From Actinomycetaceae bacterium zg-1166 (GTDB lineage: Bacteria > Actinomycetota > Actinomycetes > Actinomycetales > Actinomycetaceae): 64,000 nucleotides of DNA. The stretch lies in contig CP064953.1 in the NCBI GenBank assembly GCA_015679245.1, positions 744,001 to 808,000 of the forward strand. Reading direction: 5' to 3'. Shown here one piece after another: positions 1 through 9,425 of the stretch (positions within the stretch are counted from its first letter, which is position 1; every line of letters starts with the position of its first letter). The translations under genes were made by a program, and so were the position numbers. The notes under the pieces are model-generated. The model was not told the origin of the DNA, ran no database searches, and worked only from the letters and a program-made list of their open reading frames with translations.

Positions 1-544
1 GAGTGCGTGCAACATTGGGAATTGAGTTGGGTTGAGACTTCTCTACGTTAATCGCGATTTTGCCACTCCCTTCAGGTGCTTCCACAAGGTTTCCGGGCTG
101 GATGATGGTGTAGGTAAGGTCGGTATTCTGGATGAGCCACTGATCCGCAAAATACTTGGCAATGTTGTAATTTGTGAGATTGATAAGGTTGGGATCTGTC
201 CATTTGTCTGGTTCGGTTGCAAATACCGATGACAGCATGACAAAACGGGTAATCTCGACCGTGTGTGCTGCCTGCATGAGTTTTACTGCTCCAAATGCAT
301 CAGTTTGGAGCAGATCTTTGCCACGTGAACCTGCCGTGAAGTAGACGGCATCATTTTCTGCGATAACTTTGCTGAGATCGGCAGTGCTCTCGTGGAGATC
401 CATGTGAACTGGTGTGACACCTTCGAGACGAATAACCTTGTCAGGCCGACGAGCCCCAGCAGTGACGTAGTGGCCGAAATGGACGAGTTCTTTTATCATC
501 TCTCCGGCTACACGTCCGGTAGCTCCTGCAACGAAGATTTTCAT
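1..544 (-). CDS. NAD(P)-binding (SDR/NmrA-like) oxidoreductase, 3' part missing
   Basis: The frame opens with ATG at 544, nine bases after a GGAGG site, and is still open at the window edge, so the C-terminus lies outside. The protein begins MKIFVAGATGRVAGEM, a beta-alpha-beta NAD(P)-binding fold with a GATGRVA glycine motif. A YNIAKYFAD segment further on resembles the YxxxK helix of extended or atypical SDRs. About 181 residues are visible. NmrA and atypical SDR proteins of this kind usually have 210-280 residues and are oxidoreductases or redox-sensing proteins, but the substrate cannot be read from the sequence. It is transcribed away from the GntR gene and has its own leader. Confidence 0.75.
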   Translation of the reverse strand, partial: MKIFVAGATGRVAGEMIKELVHFGHYVTAGARRPDKVIRLEGVTPVHMDLHESTADLSKVIAENDAVYFTAGSRGKDLLQTDAFGAVKLMQAAHTVEITRFVMLSSVFATEPDKWTDPNLINLTNYNIAKYFADQWLIQNTDLTYTIIQPGNLVEAPEGSGKIAINVEKSQPNSIPNVART

Positions 545-673
545 CGAAAATACCTCCTTTAAGATCCTCTCGTGTCATGTGCGGATGAGCGTATCTGCGA
601 GATAAATTTTCCTCGTTCACCGCGTACGCATTCAAGATACGTGGGTATGCCGATGGAGTTATGCACAACGTTA

Positions 674-1462
674 TTACTGTAGTGCGGTGGCTTCTGCGAA
701 AAGTGTGAAGGTTACCTGATATCGGTTGGCATCGTAGAGATGGCGGCCAAATTCTACGATACGTCCGCTCTCTTCGATGCTTGTTCGTTCGGTGGTGACG
801 AGGGGTGAGCCTTCGGCTAGGTGTAGGAGTTCTGATTCGCGAGTGCCAGCAAGTTTGGCACCTACGCGTTGGGTGGCTGAGGCGAGTTTGATTCCTGCAT
901 CGCGTAGGCAGTGGTAGAGGCCATGGCGTGAAAGATCTGTAAAACTTGGGGCAAACTCAATGGGAAGAATATTCGTCATAATGCCGAGAGGTTCGTCGTT
1001 ACTCCATCGGAGGCGTTCGATCTTTACGATCTCTGTCCCCTTCGTGCAGCCGAGGAGTTCAGCGCGCCCCTCGTCGGCTAGGGAGACTTCGTAACTTAGG
1101 ACGTCGGTGCGGGGCTTGAGTCCGGCATCTTTGAGATCATCGTAGAGGCTTGTGAGGCCGATTTTGCGGTGAATGTGGGGGAGCGTGACGCGGGTGCCTG
1201 AACCTCGTCGTCGTGCGAGAAGGCCTGCAGCTACAAGGTCGTGGAAGGCACGACGAACAGTTGGGCGCGATACGTGGAGGCGTGCAGAGAGGGTTACTTC
1301 GTCTTCGAGGAGTTGGCCAGCGGGTAGTTCTCCGGAAAGAATGAGCGCACTGATCGGCTCAGAAACTTGGGTATGGAGAGGGATCGACGAGTCACGATCG
1401 ATCGTGATATCGACGAGGTAGGGTTCGTCGAGTGAGTTGCTTGCCATGGTATGAGAATACAT
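674..1462 (-). CDS. GntR family (HutC/UTRA type) transcriptional regulator
   Basis: The protein has an N-terminal winged helix-turn-helix (IPLHTQVSEPISALILSGEL, then a recognition helix SRPTVRRAFHDLVAAGLL) followed by a UTRA ligand-binding domain, the HutC subfamily layout. It is divergent from the kinase-aldolase-permease-dehydrogenase operon at 1642-6524 and is probably its repressor, with the pathway substrate or a phosphorylated intermediate as inducer. The start is uncertain. ATG at 1462 is used here; the frame extends to an ATG at 1513, and 1447 is also possible. None has a well-spaced ribosome site, so leaderless translation from 1513 cannot be excluded. Confidence 0.85.
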   Translation of the reverse strand: MYSHTMASNSLDEPYLVDITIDRDSSIPLHTQVSEPISALILSGELPAGQLLEDEVTLSARLHVSRPTVRRAFHDLVAAGLLARRRGSGTRVTLPHIHRKIGLTSLYDDLKDAGLKPRTDVLSYEVSLADEGRAELLGCTKGTEIVKIERLRWSNDEPLGIMTNILPIEFAPSFTDLSRHGLYHCLRDAGIKLASATQRVGAKLAGTRESELLHLAEGSPLVTTERTSIEESGRIVEFGRHLYDANRYQVTFTLFAEATALQ

Positions 1463-1530
1463 GAGATGGAGGAGAATTCTCCGTTGCGGCAAGGAAAACA
1501 ACGTTGGCAGCATCGTGTTTTTACTAGCAG

Positions 1531-1559
1531 TTGGCAGAGATGTTCGAACGTGCTATTCT
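1531..1559 (+). promoter_or_regulatory. Promoter with overlapping operator-like palindrome for the kinase operon
   Basis: TTGGCA at 1531-1536 and TATTCT at 1554-1559 are 17 bp apart, and TG one base before the -10 makes an extended -10. A palindrome GTTCGAAC at 1542-1549 lies exactly in the spacer, where a bound repressor would block RNA polymerase. The site is 80-110 bp before the kinase start and beside the divergent GntR gene. The promoter elements are seen directly; that GntR binds the palindrome is inferred. Confidence 0.6.
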
Positions 1560-1641
1560 AAATGTAATGACAAATTTTGCTCATCAGTTTGCCATGTCAG
1601 GTGTTGAGTTGTTTTGGCGCACAAGGATGTGAGGAAAAGCC

Positions 1642-2613
1642 ATGACTGTTCATGATGTACTAACAATCGGACGCTGCGGTGTCGATATCTACCCCCTTCA
1701 AACGAATTGCACCCTCGAAGAAGTCACCACCTTCGGAAAATTCCTCGGAGGGTCACCGACCAATGTAGCCGTAGCCGCCGCCCGTCTCGGTGACGATTGC
1801 GCCACACTCACCGGAGTAGGTGAGGATCCCTTTGGGCGTTGGGTTCGCCTTGAAATGCGCCGCCTTGGCGTGAGCGACGAATTCGTGTTTGTCGATCCGA
1901 ATCTCAACACTCCTGTGACATTCTGCGAGATTATCCCACCCGATCACTTCCCCTTCTTCTTCTACCGTCAACCTTCAGCACCAGACCTCCAAATCACGAG
2001 CGAGCATCTTCCCCGCGAAACAGTGAAGAAAGCCAAGCTCATGTGGGTTTCAGGCACTGGCCTATGCGAAGAACCTTCGTATGCAAGCCATATTGAAGCA
2101 CTTAACCTTCGTGGCCGAACCACGCACACAGTGTTCGACATGGACTGGCGTCCAATGTTCTGGAAGGATACGAGCGAAGCGCGTCGCCGCTATGCCGAAG
2201 TACTTGAGTTCGCCACCGTTGCTGTGGGCAACCGTGAAGAGTGTGAAATCGCTGTTGGCGAGTCACATCCCGATCGTGCAGCAGACGCTTTGCTTGAACG
2301 CGGAGTCGAACTCGCCATTGTCAAACAAGGTGGGGAAGGAACCCTTGCAAAAACAGCCACCGAGCGCATCGAAATTCCTGTCCAGAAATGCACAGTGATG
2401 AACGGCGCAGGTGCCGGCGACGCCTTCGGAGGAACCCTCGTTCACGGTCTTCTGCAAGGCTGGGAACCGCGCAGAATTATTGAAGCTGCCAACACCGCCG
2501 GAGCAATTGTTACCTCTCGCTTGGAATGCTCTACTGCCATGCCAACCGAAGAAGAAATTAACCGCGTACTTGCCGCAGGAACCACCGATATCCTGCTCGA
2601 TGCACAGGCGTGA
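1642..2613 (+). CDS. iolC: 5-dehydro-2-deoxygluconokinase, PfkB family (IolC type)
   Basis: A 323-residue PfkB/ribokinase-fold kinase. The N-terminal DVLTIGRCGVDIYPLQ and the segment FDMDWRPMFW are typical of actinobacterial IolC. The C-terminal PfkB signature NGAGAGDAFGG puts the catalytic base at Asp260 and the anion hole in the preceding glycines. IolC phosphorylates 2-deoxy-5-keto-gluconate in myo-inositol breakdown. ATG at 1642 follows an AGGAAAAG site. It is the first gene of a plus-strand operon with an aldolase, a GntP permease and a semialdehyde dehydrogenase. The upper inositol enzymes (IolG, IolE, IolD, IolB) are not in this window, so the real input could be a related deoxy-keto acid. 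Confidence 0.87.
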   Translation: MTVHDVLTIGRCGVDIYPLQTNCTLEEVTTFGKFLGGSPTNVAVAAARLGDDCATLTGVGEDPFGRWVRLEMRRLGVSDEFVFVDPNLNTPVTFCEIIPPDHFPFFFYRQPSAPDLQITSEHLPRETVKKAKLMWVSGTGLCEEPSYASHIEALNLRGRTTHTVFDMDWRPMFWKDTSEARRRYAEVLEFATVAVGNREECEIAVGESHPDRAADALLERGVELAIVKQGGEGTLAKTATERIEIPVQKCTVMNGAGAGDAFGGTLVHGLLQGWEPRRIIEAANTAGAIVTSRLECSTAMPTEEEINRVLAAGTTDILLDAQA

Positions 2614-2631
2614 TTATCGGAAAGCAGTCGA

Positions 2632-3513
2632 ATGAATAGCGAAATTCAGCAGATCATCACCGCACGTCGTCAACCTGGGGCAGCATCCCAAGCTCTCATT
2701 TCACGAAAACTTCCAGACACTCTAGTACCTGAACGCCCATTCCTCGTCATTGCAGCCGACCATCCAGCACGTGGCGCATTTGCTGTCGGCTCAGATCACC
2801 TCGCGATGGCCGACCGCTGGGACTTGCTAGGGCGTATCCGCTCGGCATTAGCAGTGCCGGGAGTTGACGGCTATCTCGGTTGTGCCGACACTATTGAGGA
2901 TCTTGCCCTCCTCGGTGCGCTTGAGAAGAAATGGGTCTTTGGCTCAATGAATCGAGGCGCGATAATCGGTGCAGATTGGGAACTCGATGATAGGCAAAGC
3001 GGATACGACGTCGAAGGAATTGTCGAAGCGAACCTTGCAGGCGGGAAGATGCTCCTGCGTATTGATCCACACGATCGCGGTTCACTTGACACCCTCGAAT
3101 GGGCAGGACGAATGGTTAGTGGCCTCGCACGCGCCCAGAAAATTGCGATGATTGAACCTTTCATGAGCAACCGTCAACATGGGCGAGTAACTAACGACCT
3201 TTCAACCGATGCTGTAGTCACGTCGGTGGCAATTGCATCGGGACTAGGTACAACAAGCTCCTACACGTGGCTCAAGGTTCCCGATACGGAGGACATTGAG
3301 CGCCTCGCACGTTCGACGACACTCCCGATCGTCATTCTCGGCGGCGAAGTTAAGAACGACGAAGAAGCGACATTCGCACGTTGGGAAGCCCTCCTCGAAT
3401 TACCGAACGTAATCGGCCTCGTCATCGGGCGCTCCCTGCTCTACCCGCCCTCGGGACATGTCGAAGAGTCAGTAGCACGGGCTGCTCGGCTTGTCGGCGC
3501 GAAAGAGAACTAG
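2632..3513 (+). CDS. Cgl0159-family (beta/alpha)8 aldolase
   Basis: This 293-residue protein belongs to the Cgl0159 family of TIM-barrel proteins found in actinobacterial inositol clusters. It is thought to take the place of IolJ, cleaving the phosphorylated deoxy-keto-gluconate into dihydroxyacetone phosphate and malonate semialdehyde. Visible features are LVIAADHPARG near residue 40 (strand 1 of DeoC/LacD-like class I aldolases), the segment SSYTWLKVP whose lysine is a candidate Schiff-base residue, and IVILGGEV near the barrel end. It begins 18 bp after the kinase stop, so the two are co-transcribed. The catalytic role is inferred from family and context; no homologue structure was consulted. 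Confidence 0.75.
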   Translation: MNSEIQQIITARRQPGAASQALISRKLPDTLVPERPFLVIAADHPARGAFAVGSDHLAMADRWDLLGRIRSALAVPGVDGYLGCADTIEDLALLGALEKKWVFGSMNRGAIIGADWELDDRQSGYDVEGIVEANLAGGKMLLRIDPHDRGSLDTLEWAGRMVSGLARAQKIAMIEPFMSNRQHGRVTNDLSTDAVVTSVAIASGLGTTSSYTWLKVPDTEDIERLARSTTLPIVILGGEVKNDEEATFARWEALLELPNVIGLVIGRSLLYPPSGHVEESVARAARLVGAKEN

Positions 3514-3620
3514 TCGTAGCGTAAAGCTGCACGTCATATATCAACTGTGCAGAGGATCCATGTGCGAGCCTGGCCTCCTGCTCACCCTACCGTTGTAAAT
3601 CAGTACCAGGAAGGAACAGC

Positions 3621-4982
3621 ATGTCAACGGCGACACTTCTGTTAATTGGCGCAGGCTCGATAGCCTTGCTCCTCTTTTTCATTATTTATTTCAAGATGAA
3701 CGCCACCGTAGCGCTCATCCTTATCTCGGGTCTTACTGCAGTTGTTGCAGGAATCCCAATTACTGATCTCGCTAATCTTCTCATCGGATCATTCTCCAGT
3801 ACGGTTGGCAAACTCGCACTCATCATCGGATTTGGTGCTGTATTTGGGAGAATACTCGAACAATCTGGCGGCGCAGAAGTACTTGCCAACACGATGCTCA
3901 AAACATTCGGAGAAAAGCGCGCGCCACTTGCACTCTCAGTAGCATCCCTTCTCTTTGGCTTCCCCATCTTCTTCGACGCAGGCCTCGTCGTCATGTTCCC
4001 CATCATCTTCACGATTGCACGCCGCCTCAACGGGCCAGTGCTGCTCTACGCTCTTCCAGCTGCGGGAGCATTCCAGGTGATGCACGGCCTCATGCCTCCT
4101 CATCCTGGCCCCGTGGCAGCCGCACAGCTAGCCGGAGTGAACCTCGGCATGGTTCTCATTATGGGTATGCTCGTTTCGATTCCCACATGGTACCTCGCAG
4201 GCTATCGCTTCACTCTTTTCTGGTCGAAAAAGTTCAACGTCAAAATCCCGACGATTCTAGGAACAACCGATCAAGAACGTGAATTGCCGGGCAAACTCCC
4301 CAGTTTCAGCACAGTTCTCGCACTCCTTCTTCTTCCAATTGCCCTCATTGCAGGCAACACAATCTCGACAACACTTCAGACGAACGGCACGATTGCCAAG
4401 ACGAACGCGATCGCCAACCTCCTCCAATTCCTCGGAGATACCGCTGTAGCACTCTTCATCACAACCTTCGTTGCCCTCCTCGTGCTCGGATACTTCCGCA
4501 AGGTTGATTGGGCAAAAGCCAACTCCATTATCGATAACGGATTCAAACCGGTTGTCGCAATCATCATGGTTGCAGGTGTTGGTGGTATGTTCGGTGGAGT
4601 TCTCCGCGAAACAGGAATCGGCACTGCGCTCGCAGACTCTCTCGAACACTTAGGAATGCCGCTCATTGTCTCCGCCTACATCCTCTCGCTCGCTCTGCGC
4701 GTTGCTCAGGGATCGGCAACAGTTGCTATCACAACTACAGCAGGTCTCCTCGGTTCTGCGGTTGCCTCAGCCGATATCAGTGCCATGCAGGCTGCATTAA
4801 TCGTCGTTGCAATGGGTGCGGGATCCTTCTTCGCTTCCCATGTCAACGACTCAGGATTCTGGCTCGTCGGCGGATTCCTCCAAGTAGATACGGCAACAAA
4901 CCTCAAACTCTGGACTGTTGTTTCGTCGGTTATCTCGGTTGTTTCATTCGCGTTCTGTTGCCTCTTCTACGTTCTCGTATAA
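3621..4982 (+). CDS. GntP family gluconate/organic acid:H+ symporter
   Basis: A 453-residue, very hydrophobic protein with about 12-14 membrane segments. It shows GntP family signatures: the segment FFDAGLVVMFPIIF, the LMPPHPGPVAAA loop near residue 158, and FFASHVNDSGFWL near the C-terminus. GntP permeases carry gluconate, keto-gluconates, glycerate and similar hydroxy acids with protons. An AAGGAAC site precedes ATG 3621. Its position between the aldolase and the dehydrogenase suggests that the operon imports a sugar acid rather than myo-inositol, which normally enters through IolT/MFS or ABC carriers. The substrate is unknown. Confidence 0.88.
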   Translation: MSTATLLLIGAGSIALLLFFIIYFKMNATVALILISGLTAVVAGIPITDLANLLIGSFSSTVGKLALIIGFGAVFGRILEQSGGAEVLANTMLKTFGEKRAPLALSVASLLFGFPIFFDAGLVVMFPIIFTIARRLNGPVLLYALPAAGAFQVMHGLMPPHPGPVAAAQLAGVNLGMVLIMGMLVSIPTWYLAGYRFTLFWSKKFNVKIPTILGTTDQERELPGKLPSFSTVLALLLLPIALIAGNTISTTLQTNGTIAKTNAIANLLQFLGDTAVALFITTFVALLVLGYFRKVDWAKANSIIDNGFKPVVAIIMVAGVGGMFGGVLRETGIGTALADSLEHLGMPLIVSAYILSLALRVAQGSATVAITTTAGLLGSAVASADISAMQAALIVVAMGAGSFFASHVNDSGFWLVGGFLQVDTATNLKLWTVVSSVISVVSFAFCCLFYVLV

Positions 4983-5027
4983 GTGGTACGAGCTCACTCA
5001 CTCAAAATTCACCGCAGAGGAGAAAAC

Positions 5028-6524
5028 ATGTCGGTAGTTCATCAGTGGATCGATGGGGCACCCTATGAAGGCACGCCCTTGCGGATCGTTCCGATTGAGA
5101 ATCCCGCAACGGGCAAAAATATCGGAGAGGTAGCTCTCGCTTCCAAGGAGGATCTCGATCACGCAGTCGAGGTTGCCCGCACGGCACAAAAGGCGTGGGC
5201 GCATACCTCACTCGCCAAACGTGTAGCCGTAATGTACAAAATGCGTGAACTTGTGCTGGCTCACCAGGACGATATCGCGAAAGCCATCGTCGCCGAACAC
5301 GGTAAGGATTACTCTGACGCAGTTGGAGAGATCCAGCGTGGGCGGGAAACCCTCGATTTTGCCTGCGGTATTAACGCAGCGATCAAGGGAGAATACTCCT
5401 TCGATGTATCCAGTGGTGTTGACATCCATACGATCAAGCAGCCAGTGGGTGTTGTTGCAGGAATTTGCCCCTTCAACTTCCCTGTGATGGTTCCGATGTG
5501 GATGCATCCGATTGCTCTTGCCTCAGGTAATGCTTTCATCCTCAAACCAGCCACACCTACGCCCACAGCATCCTTCCTTATCGCCGAGCTATATAAGGAA
5601 GCTGGCCTTCCTGATGGCCTGTTTAACATCGTGTGCGGAGGACGTGAAATGGTGACAGACATCCTGGAGCATCCAGGTATTGACGCCATTTCCTTTGTGG
5701 GTTCAACACCAGTTGCGCGCATCGTCCAGGAAAAGGGATGCGCGGCAGGCAAGCGGGTTCAAGCGCTCGGTGGAGCGAATAATCACGCCATCGTCATGCC
5801 CGATGCGGATATCGAATTTGCGGCAAAGCACATCAGCGCAGCTGCTTTTGGTGCTGCAGGAGAGCGCTGCATGGCGCTCCCGATCGTTGTCTCGGTCGGC
5901 GGAATCGGTACGAAGCTCGCCGAGAAGGTTGCTGAGCACGCCAAGACTATCAAGGTTGGCTACGGCATTGATGAAGGCGTCCAGATGGGGCCGGTTATTT
6001 CAGCGAAGGCTAAGGAACGCATTATCGGGATGATTGATCGGGCAGAAGATGCTGGGGCAACGGTTATTCTCGATGGCCGCCGCTTTGTCGTTCCCGGATA
6101 CGAAGGAGGGCACTTCCTTTCTCCGACGATTGTGACCAATGTTCCGCGGGACTGCGATCTGTACACCGACGAAGTATTTGGCCCCGTACTTGCCATTGTT
6201 GAAGCGGAGGATTACGAGGAGGCAATCTCAATCGTCAATGCTCAGCCTTTCGGTAACGGCTCGGCCATCTTCACAAACGACGGTGGTGTCGCTCGTCGTT
6301 TTCAGATGGAGGTCGAAGCAGGAATGGTGGGCGTGAATGTGCCGATCCCTACCCCTGTGGCCTACTATTCCTTCGGCGGGTGGAAGGATTCCTTGCTCGG
6401 TGATCTGCATATTCACGGCCCGGAAGGTCTGAAGTTCTACACTCGAACCAAGGCCATCACCGAGCGTTGGCCAAGCGAATCTGGAACCTACGAGGCCACA
6501 ATGTCCTTCCAGCGTGAGGAGTAA
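5028..6524 (+). CDS. mmsA: CoA-acylating (methyl)malonate-semialdehyde dehydrogenase
   Basis: A 498-residue ALDH-superfamily enzyme of the MmsA/IolA type, which oxidises malonate or methylmalonate semialdehyde to acetyl- or propionyl-CoA with NAD and release of CO2. The nucleophile is Cys281 in AAGERCMALPI, the NAD-fold segment is GICPFNFPVMVPMWM, and the C-terminal FGGWKDSLLGDLHIHGPEG is typical of the family. ATG 5028 is chosen because AGAGGAGAAAAC stands just before it; the frame extends upstream to 4983 without a ribosome site. It is the last gene of the kinase-aldolase-permease operon and uses the semialdehyde that the aldolase would release. Confidence 0.9.
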   Translation: MSVVHQWIDGAPYEGTPLRIVPIENPATGKNIGEVALASKEDLDHAVEVARTAQKAWAHTSLAKRVAVMYKMRELVLAHQDDIAKAIVAEHGKDYSDAVGEIQRGRETLDFACGINAAIKGEYSFDVSSGVDIHTIKQPVGVVAGICPFNFPVMVPMWMHPIALASGNAFILKPATPTPTASFLIAELYKEAGLPDGLFNIVCGGREMVTDILEHPGIDAISFVGSTPVARIVQEKGCAAGKRVQALGGANNHAIVMPDADIEFAAKHISAAAFGAAGERCMALPIVVSVGGIGTKLAEKVAEHAKTIKVGYGIDEGVQMGPVISAKAKERIIGMIDRAEDAGATVILDGRRFVVPGYEGGHFLSPTIVTNVPRDCDLYTDEVFGPVLAIVEAEDYEEAISIVNAQPFGNGSAIFTNDGGVARRFQMEVEAGMVGVNVPIPTPVAYYSFGGWKDSLLGDLHIHGPEGLKFYTRTKAITERWPSESGTYEATMSFQREE

Positions 6525-6546
6525 TAGTTCCATTCCAGACTTGTAC

Positions 6547-6587
6547 GTTGTGTGGGGGCGAAAGATAATCTTTCGCCCCCACACAAC
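6547..6587 (+). terminator. Strong hairpin closing the kinase-to-dehydrogenase operon
   Basis: A perfect 19-bp inverted repeat (arms 6547-6565 and 6569-6587) with a 3-nt loop starts 23 bp after the dehydrogenase stop. There is no T tract after it, as is common for terminators in this phylum, so it acts as a terminator or as a 3' end stabiliser. Confidence 0.7.
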
Positions 6588-6844
6588 TGTGACGTGTGAA
6601 GCATTGTGTTCAACAAGTCTGCCGGTCGCATTGACCTGCCTCACTAGCGTGGCGCATGAAGAAGCATGAGAGGTCAGGTAGTGGGGAGCTTCGTCGTGAA
6701 AGCGGCATAGCTTCCTTTTGTCTCGCTCACCTGTGACGATTCCATACTGCCCTACGAAACGTCTGTGATACTGTCGTGCCGCAGAGTGTACAAAGTTCTA
6801 GAATCGTTCCTTGGATGTCTTCTTACACCGACGAAAGGACACCA

Positions 6845-8236
6845 ATGGCGCTCACCAGTCCGAGTTATACCGTCACAATGCGTGTCCAAGTGGCGACGAA
6901 TCCGCGTGCAACACAACACCTTGTCGAGGCCGTGGTCGATGCGGGTGCCCTCGTCACTGGTATCGATATGGTGGAGTCCTTTGAGGACTACCTCATCATC
7001 GAAGTTACCTGTGATTGCGTGAACTCGGCACACGTGCGTGAGGTTCAAGATCAAATCGAGATGCTGCATCGCAACAAAGTTCTTGAGATTTCCGACGCAA
7101 CTCTTGAAGCACACGAGGGTGGGAAAATCTCGGTGGGATTGAAGAATCCACTGCGCACACGCCAGGATCTCGCCCGCGTGTACACTCCCGGTGTGGCTCG
7201 TGTGTGCAAGAAGATTTCCCGTGACTCTAACTTTGCCAAGCAATACACGATCAAGAAAAATACGGTGGCTGTGGTTACCGATGGAACCGCTGTGCTTGGC
7301 CTGGGTGATATCGGCCCAGAAGCTGCCCTGCCGGTGATGGAAGGCAAAGCAGCCCTCTTCAAGCGCTTCGGTGATGTAGATGCGTGGCCTGTCTGCCTTG
7401 ATACGAAAGACACGGAAGAGATCATCTCCATCGTGAAGGCAATCGCTCCGGTTTATGGTGGGATTAATCTCGAAGATATTTCTGCCCCGCGCTGTTTCGA
7501 AATTGAGGAACGTCTGCGTGAAGAACTCGATATCCCAGTTTTCCATGACGATCAGCACGGCACGGCAATCGTCGTCCTTGCGGCTCTTATCAATGCGCTC
7601 AAGATCGTGGGGAAGAGCATTGAGGACGTGCGTATCGTCGTTTCGGGCGTGGGAGCAGCAGGCTCGGCCATTATCCGCCTCCTTATGCTTCACGGAGCGA
7701 AGGATGTGATCGGGTGTGGGCGCAGTGGAGCTTTAGGTCCCTTCCGCGAAGAAGCCAACCCACACCGTAATTGGCTCGCACAGCACACGAATCCGCGAGG
7801 TATTGAAGGTAGCCTCACCGATGCACTCTGTGACGCGGACGTGTTCATCGGTGTGTCGTCTGGAAATATTCTCACTGGTGAAGATATCGCGACGATGGCA
7901 GATAAAGCGATTGTCTTTGCTCTGGCAAATCCCACTCCGGAGGTGGATCCCAGTGCGGCTGCGCGTTCAGCGGCGATTGTTGCGACCGGACGTTCCGACT
8001 TCCCCAATCAGATCAACAACGTCCTCGTGTTCCCTGGACTTTTCCGCGGAATGCTCGATGCCGGAGTTTCGCGTATCGACGACGAAATGCTGCGTATCGC
8101 TGCTGTTGCTATCGCGGAGGTGGTTTCCGACGAACAGCGCAATTCCAACTACATCATTCCCGGCGTGTTTGATGATCGTGTTGCTGGAGCTGTCTCCAAA
8201 GCTGTAGTGCGCTATTTTGTGCGCGAGGAGGAATAA
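6845..8236 (+). CDS. NAD(P)-dependent malic enzyme with N-terminal ACT-like domain
   Basis: A 463-residue protein with an ACT-like regulatory region at about residues 5-75, followed by the malic enzyme core. It catalyses oxidative decarboxylation of malate to pyruvate and makes NAD(P)H. The core shows [35 protein letters not shown], the metal and substrate segment DDQHGTAI, and the nucleotide-binding [12 protein letters not shown] 6845 follows AAAGGACACC; the open frame begins 23 codons earlier without such a site. It stands alone between two terminator hairpins. The ACT domain suggests control by an amino acid or similar small molecule. Confidence 0.9.
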   Translation: MALTSPSYTVTMRVQVATNPRATQHLVEAVVDAGALVTGIDMVESFEDYLIIEVTCDCVNSAHVREVQDQIEMLHRNKVLEISDATLEAHEGGKISVGLKNPLRTRQDLARVYTPGVARVCKKISRDSNFAKQYTIKKNTVAVVTDGTAVLGLGDIGPEAALPVMEGKAALFKRFGDVDAWPVCLDTKDTEEIISIVKAIAPVYGGINLEDISAPRCFEIEERLREELDIPVFHDDQHGTAIVVLAALINALKIVGKSIEDVRIVVSGVGAAGSAIIRLLMLHGAKDVIGCGRSGALGPFREEANPHRNWLAQHTNPRGIEGSLTDALCDADVFIGVSSGNILTGEDIATMADKAIVFALANPTPEVDPSAAARSAAIVATGRSDFPNQINNVLVFPGLFRGMLDAGVSRIDDEMLRIAAVAIAEVVSDEQRNSNYIIPGVFDDRVAGAVSKAVVRYFVREEE

Positions 8237-8247
8237 CTAAATAGCTG

Positions 8248-8288
8248 GTAGTGGGTCGGTGGGGGCTCACCGACCCACTACTGTTTTT
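8248..8288 (+). terminator. Rho-independent terminator after malic enzyme
   Basis: Perfect 14-bp arms (8248-8261 and 8268-8281) with a 6-nt loop are followed by TGTTTTT. It lies 12 bp after the malic enzyme stop and separates that gene from the convergent opcA. Confidence 0.9.
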
Positions 8289-8325
8289 GGCGCTATGCCC
8301 TGCTTTCTTTGCTCTCTAGCACAAC

Positions 8326-9282
8326 TCACTGAGAGCGGTGAAACTCCTGAATGTCGAGTAGTTCAAGGCCGTGCAGGAGTACGTCCTCATACGCAGTATC
8401 AGCTGTAGATTCGCGTAGCTCCTCAATGAGCATTGTCTCTAAAGAGCGCATGGGAAGATGCACCTGCTGGGTTTTTCGGCCTGGACGTATCATCTCCCCG
8501 TAGTCTGAGCCGAGGGGGCGATCAAGGATGATGTCACCGCCCTCGCGCGTGAGTACCACTGTAGTGACGGCTTCTCCGCGATTTTCCTCTACCCATGAGG
8601 GAACTTCGAGCCTTCGGCCCAACCATGCGGCAAGAAGATAGGTAGAAGGATGGGTGAGGCTGCCACGTACGAGTGCTGAGGTGATCTCAGTGCACGGCGT
8701 TTCGTCGAGCATCGCTGCCACGTGATTGCGCCAGAGCGTGATTCCGGCCCAGCCGAGATCTGTATCGCCAGGAGTGTAGCCCTCGCGCAGGCGTGCGAGA
8801 GCAGCAGGAACATCCTCGCACTGCTGGCTTGTGGTAATACGACGGGTGGACATAGCTCCCACCTCGGTGGTTGAAGCCGGGGAAGGTGCATCTTGAATCC
8901 ACCATGTCACTATTGGCGTATCGGGGAGGAGGAGTGGACTGACGAGAGTTTCGATATTCGAGGCGGCACCGCCATGTGCGCGCAGAATAACGATTTCGGA
9001 AAGTCCAGCCTCTGGGCCTACTCGAATCTCGGCATCGAGCGAAGCCTTAGTATCGCTCTCAGTTTCCTCTCTTTCGTCAGCCATGACGAGTACGACACGA
9101 AGAGGATGGGCACGTGAAGCTCCAGCCGCAGCCTGGATACCATCACGCACGCCTGCTTCGTCACTAGCGATGACAAGGAGAGTGAGGACACGCCCCAAAG
9201 CTACCGATCCCGTGGTAGTGCGCAGCTGATCGAGGCGGATGCCGACGGCAGCTGACGAAGTTTTATTCATGTGGACGATCAC
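8326..9282 (-). CDS. opcA: Glucose-6-phosphate dehydrogenase assembly protein OpcA
   Basis: A 318-residue OpcA homologue. OpcA is a non-catalytic partner needed for G6PDH activity or assembly in cyanobacteria and actinobacteria. Family marks are PIVTWWIQDAP in the middle and LRVVLVMADE near the N-terminus. GTG at 9282 has GAGGAG six bases before it; the next in-frame ATG is four codons later. It follows zwf on the minus strand after a 143-bp gap that carries two copies of an ACAGGTGAAAGGG-like word. The usual neighbour pgl (6-phosphogluconolactonase) does not follow; the next gene is the convergent malic enzyme. Confidence 0.9.
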   Translation of the reverse strand: MIVHMNKTSSAAVGIRLDQLRTTTGSVALGRVLTLLVIASDEAGVRDGIQAAAGASRAHPLRVVLVMADEREETESDTKASLDAEIRVGPEAGLSEIVILRAHGGAASNIETLVSPLLLPDTPIVTWWIQDAPSPASTTEVGAMSTRRITTSQQCEDVPAALARLREGYTPGDTDLGWAGITLWRNHVAAMLDETPCTEITSALVRGSLTHPSTYLLAAWLGRRLEVPSWVEENRGEAVTTVVLTREGGDIILDRPLGSDYGEMIRPGRKTQQVHLPMRSLETMLIEELRESTADTAYEDVLLHGLELLDIQEFHRSQ

Positions 9283-9425
9283 AAGAACTCCTCACGGTGA
9301 AACAAATTAGAAAAGGCAAGTGTAGGGCGGGTAGATAGGGCATACGGACAGGTGAAAGGGTTGTATGGCATGGATACAGGTGAAAGGGTCGCATGAGCGG
9401 GTGGAATGGTGCAGATAATCCCGAT

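Noticed and set aside
6752-7693. Long minus-strand frame of 313 codons
   Set aside because: It lies antisense to the malic enzyme, is rich in His, Arg and Asp as antisense frames are, and has no family signature.
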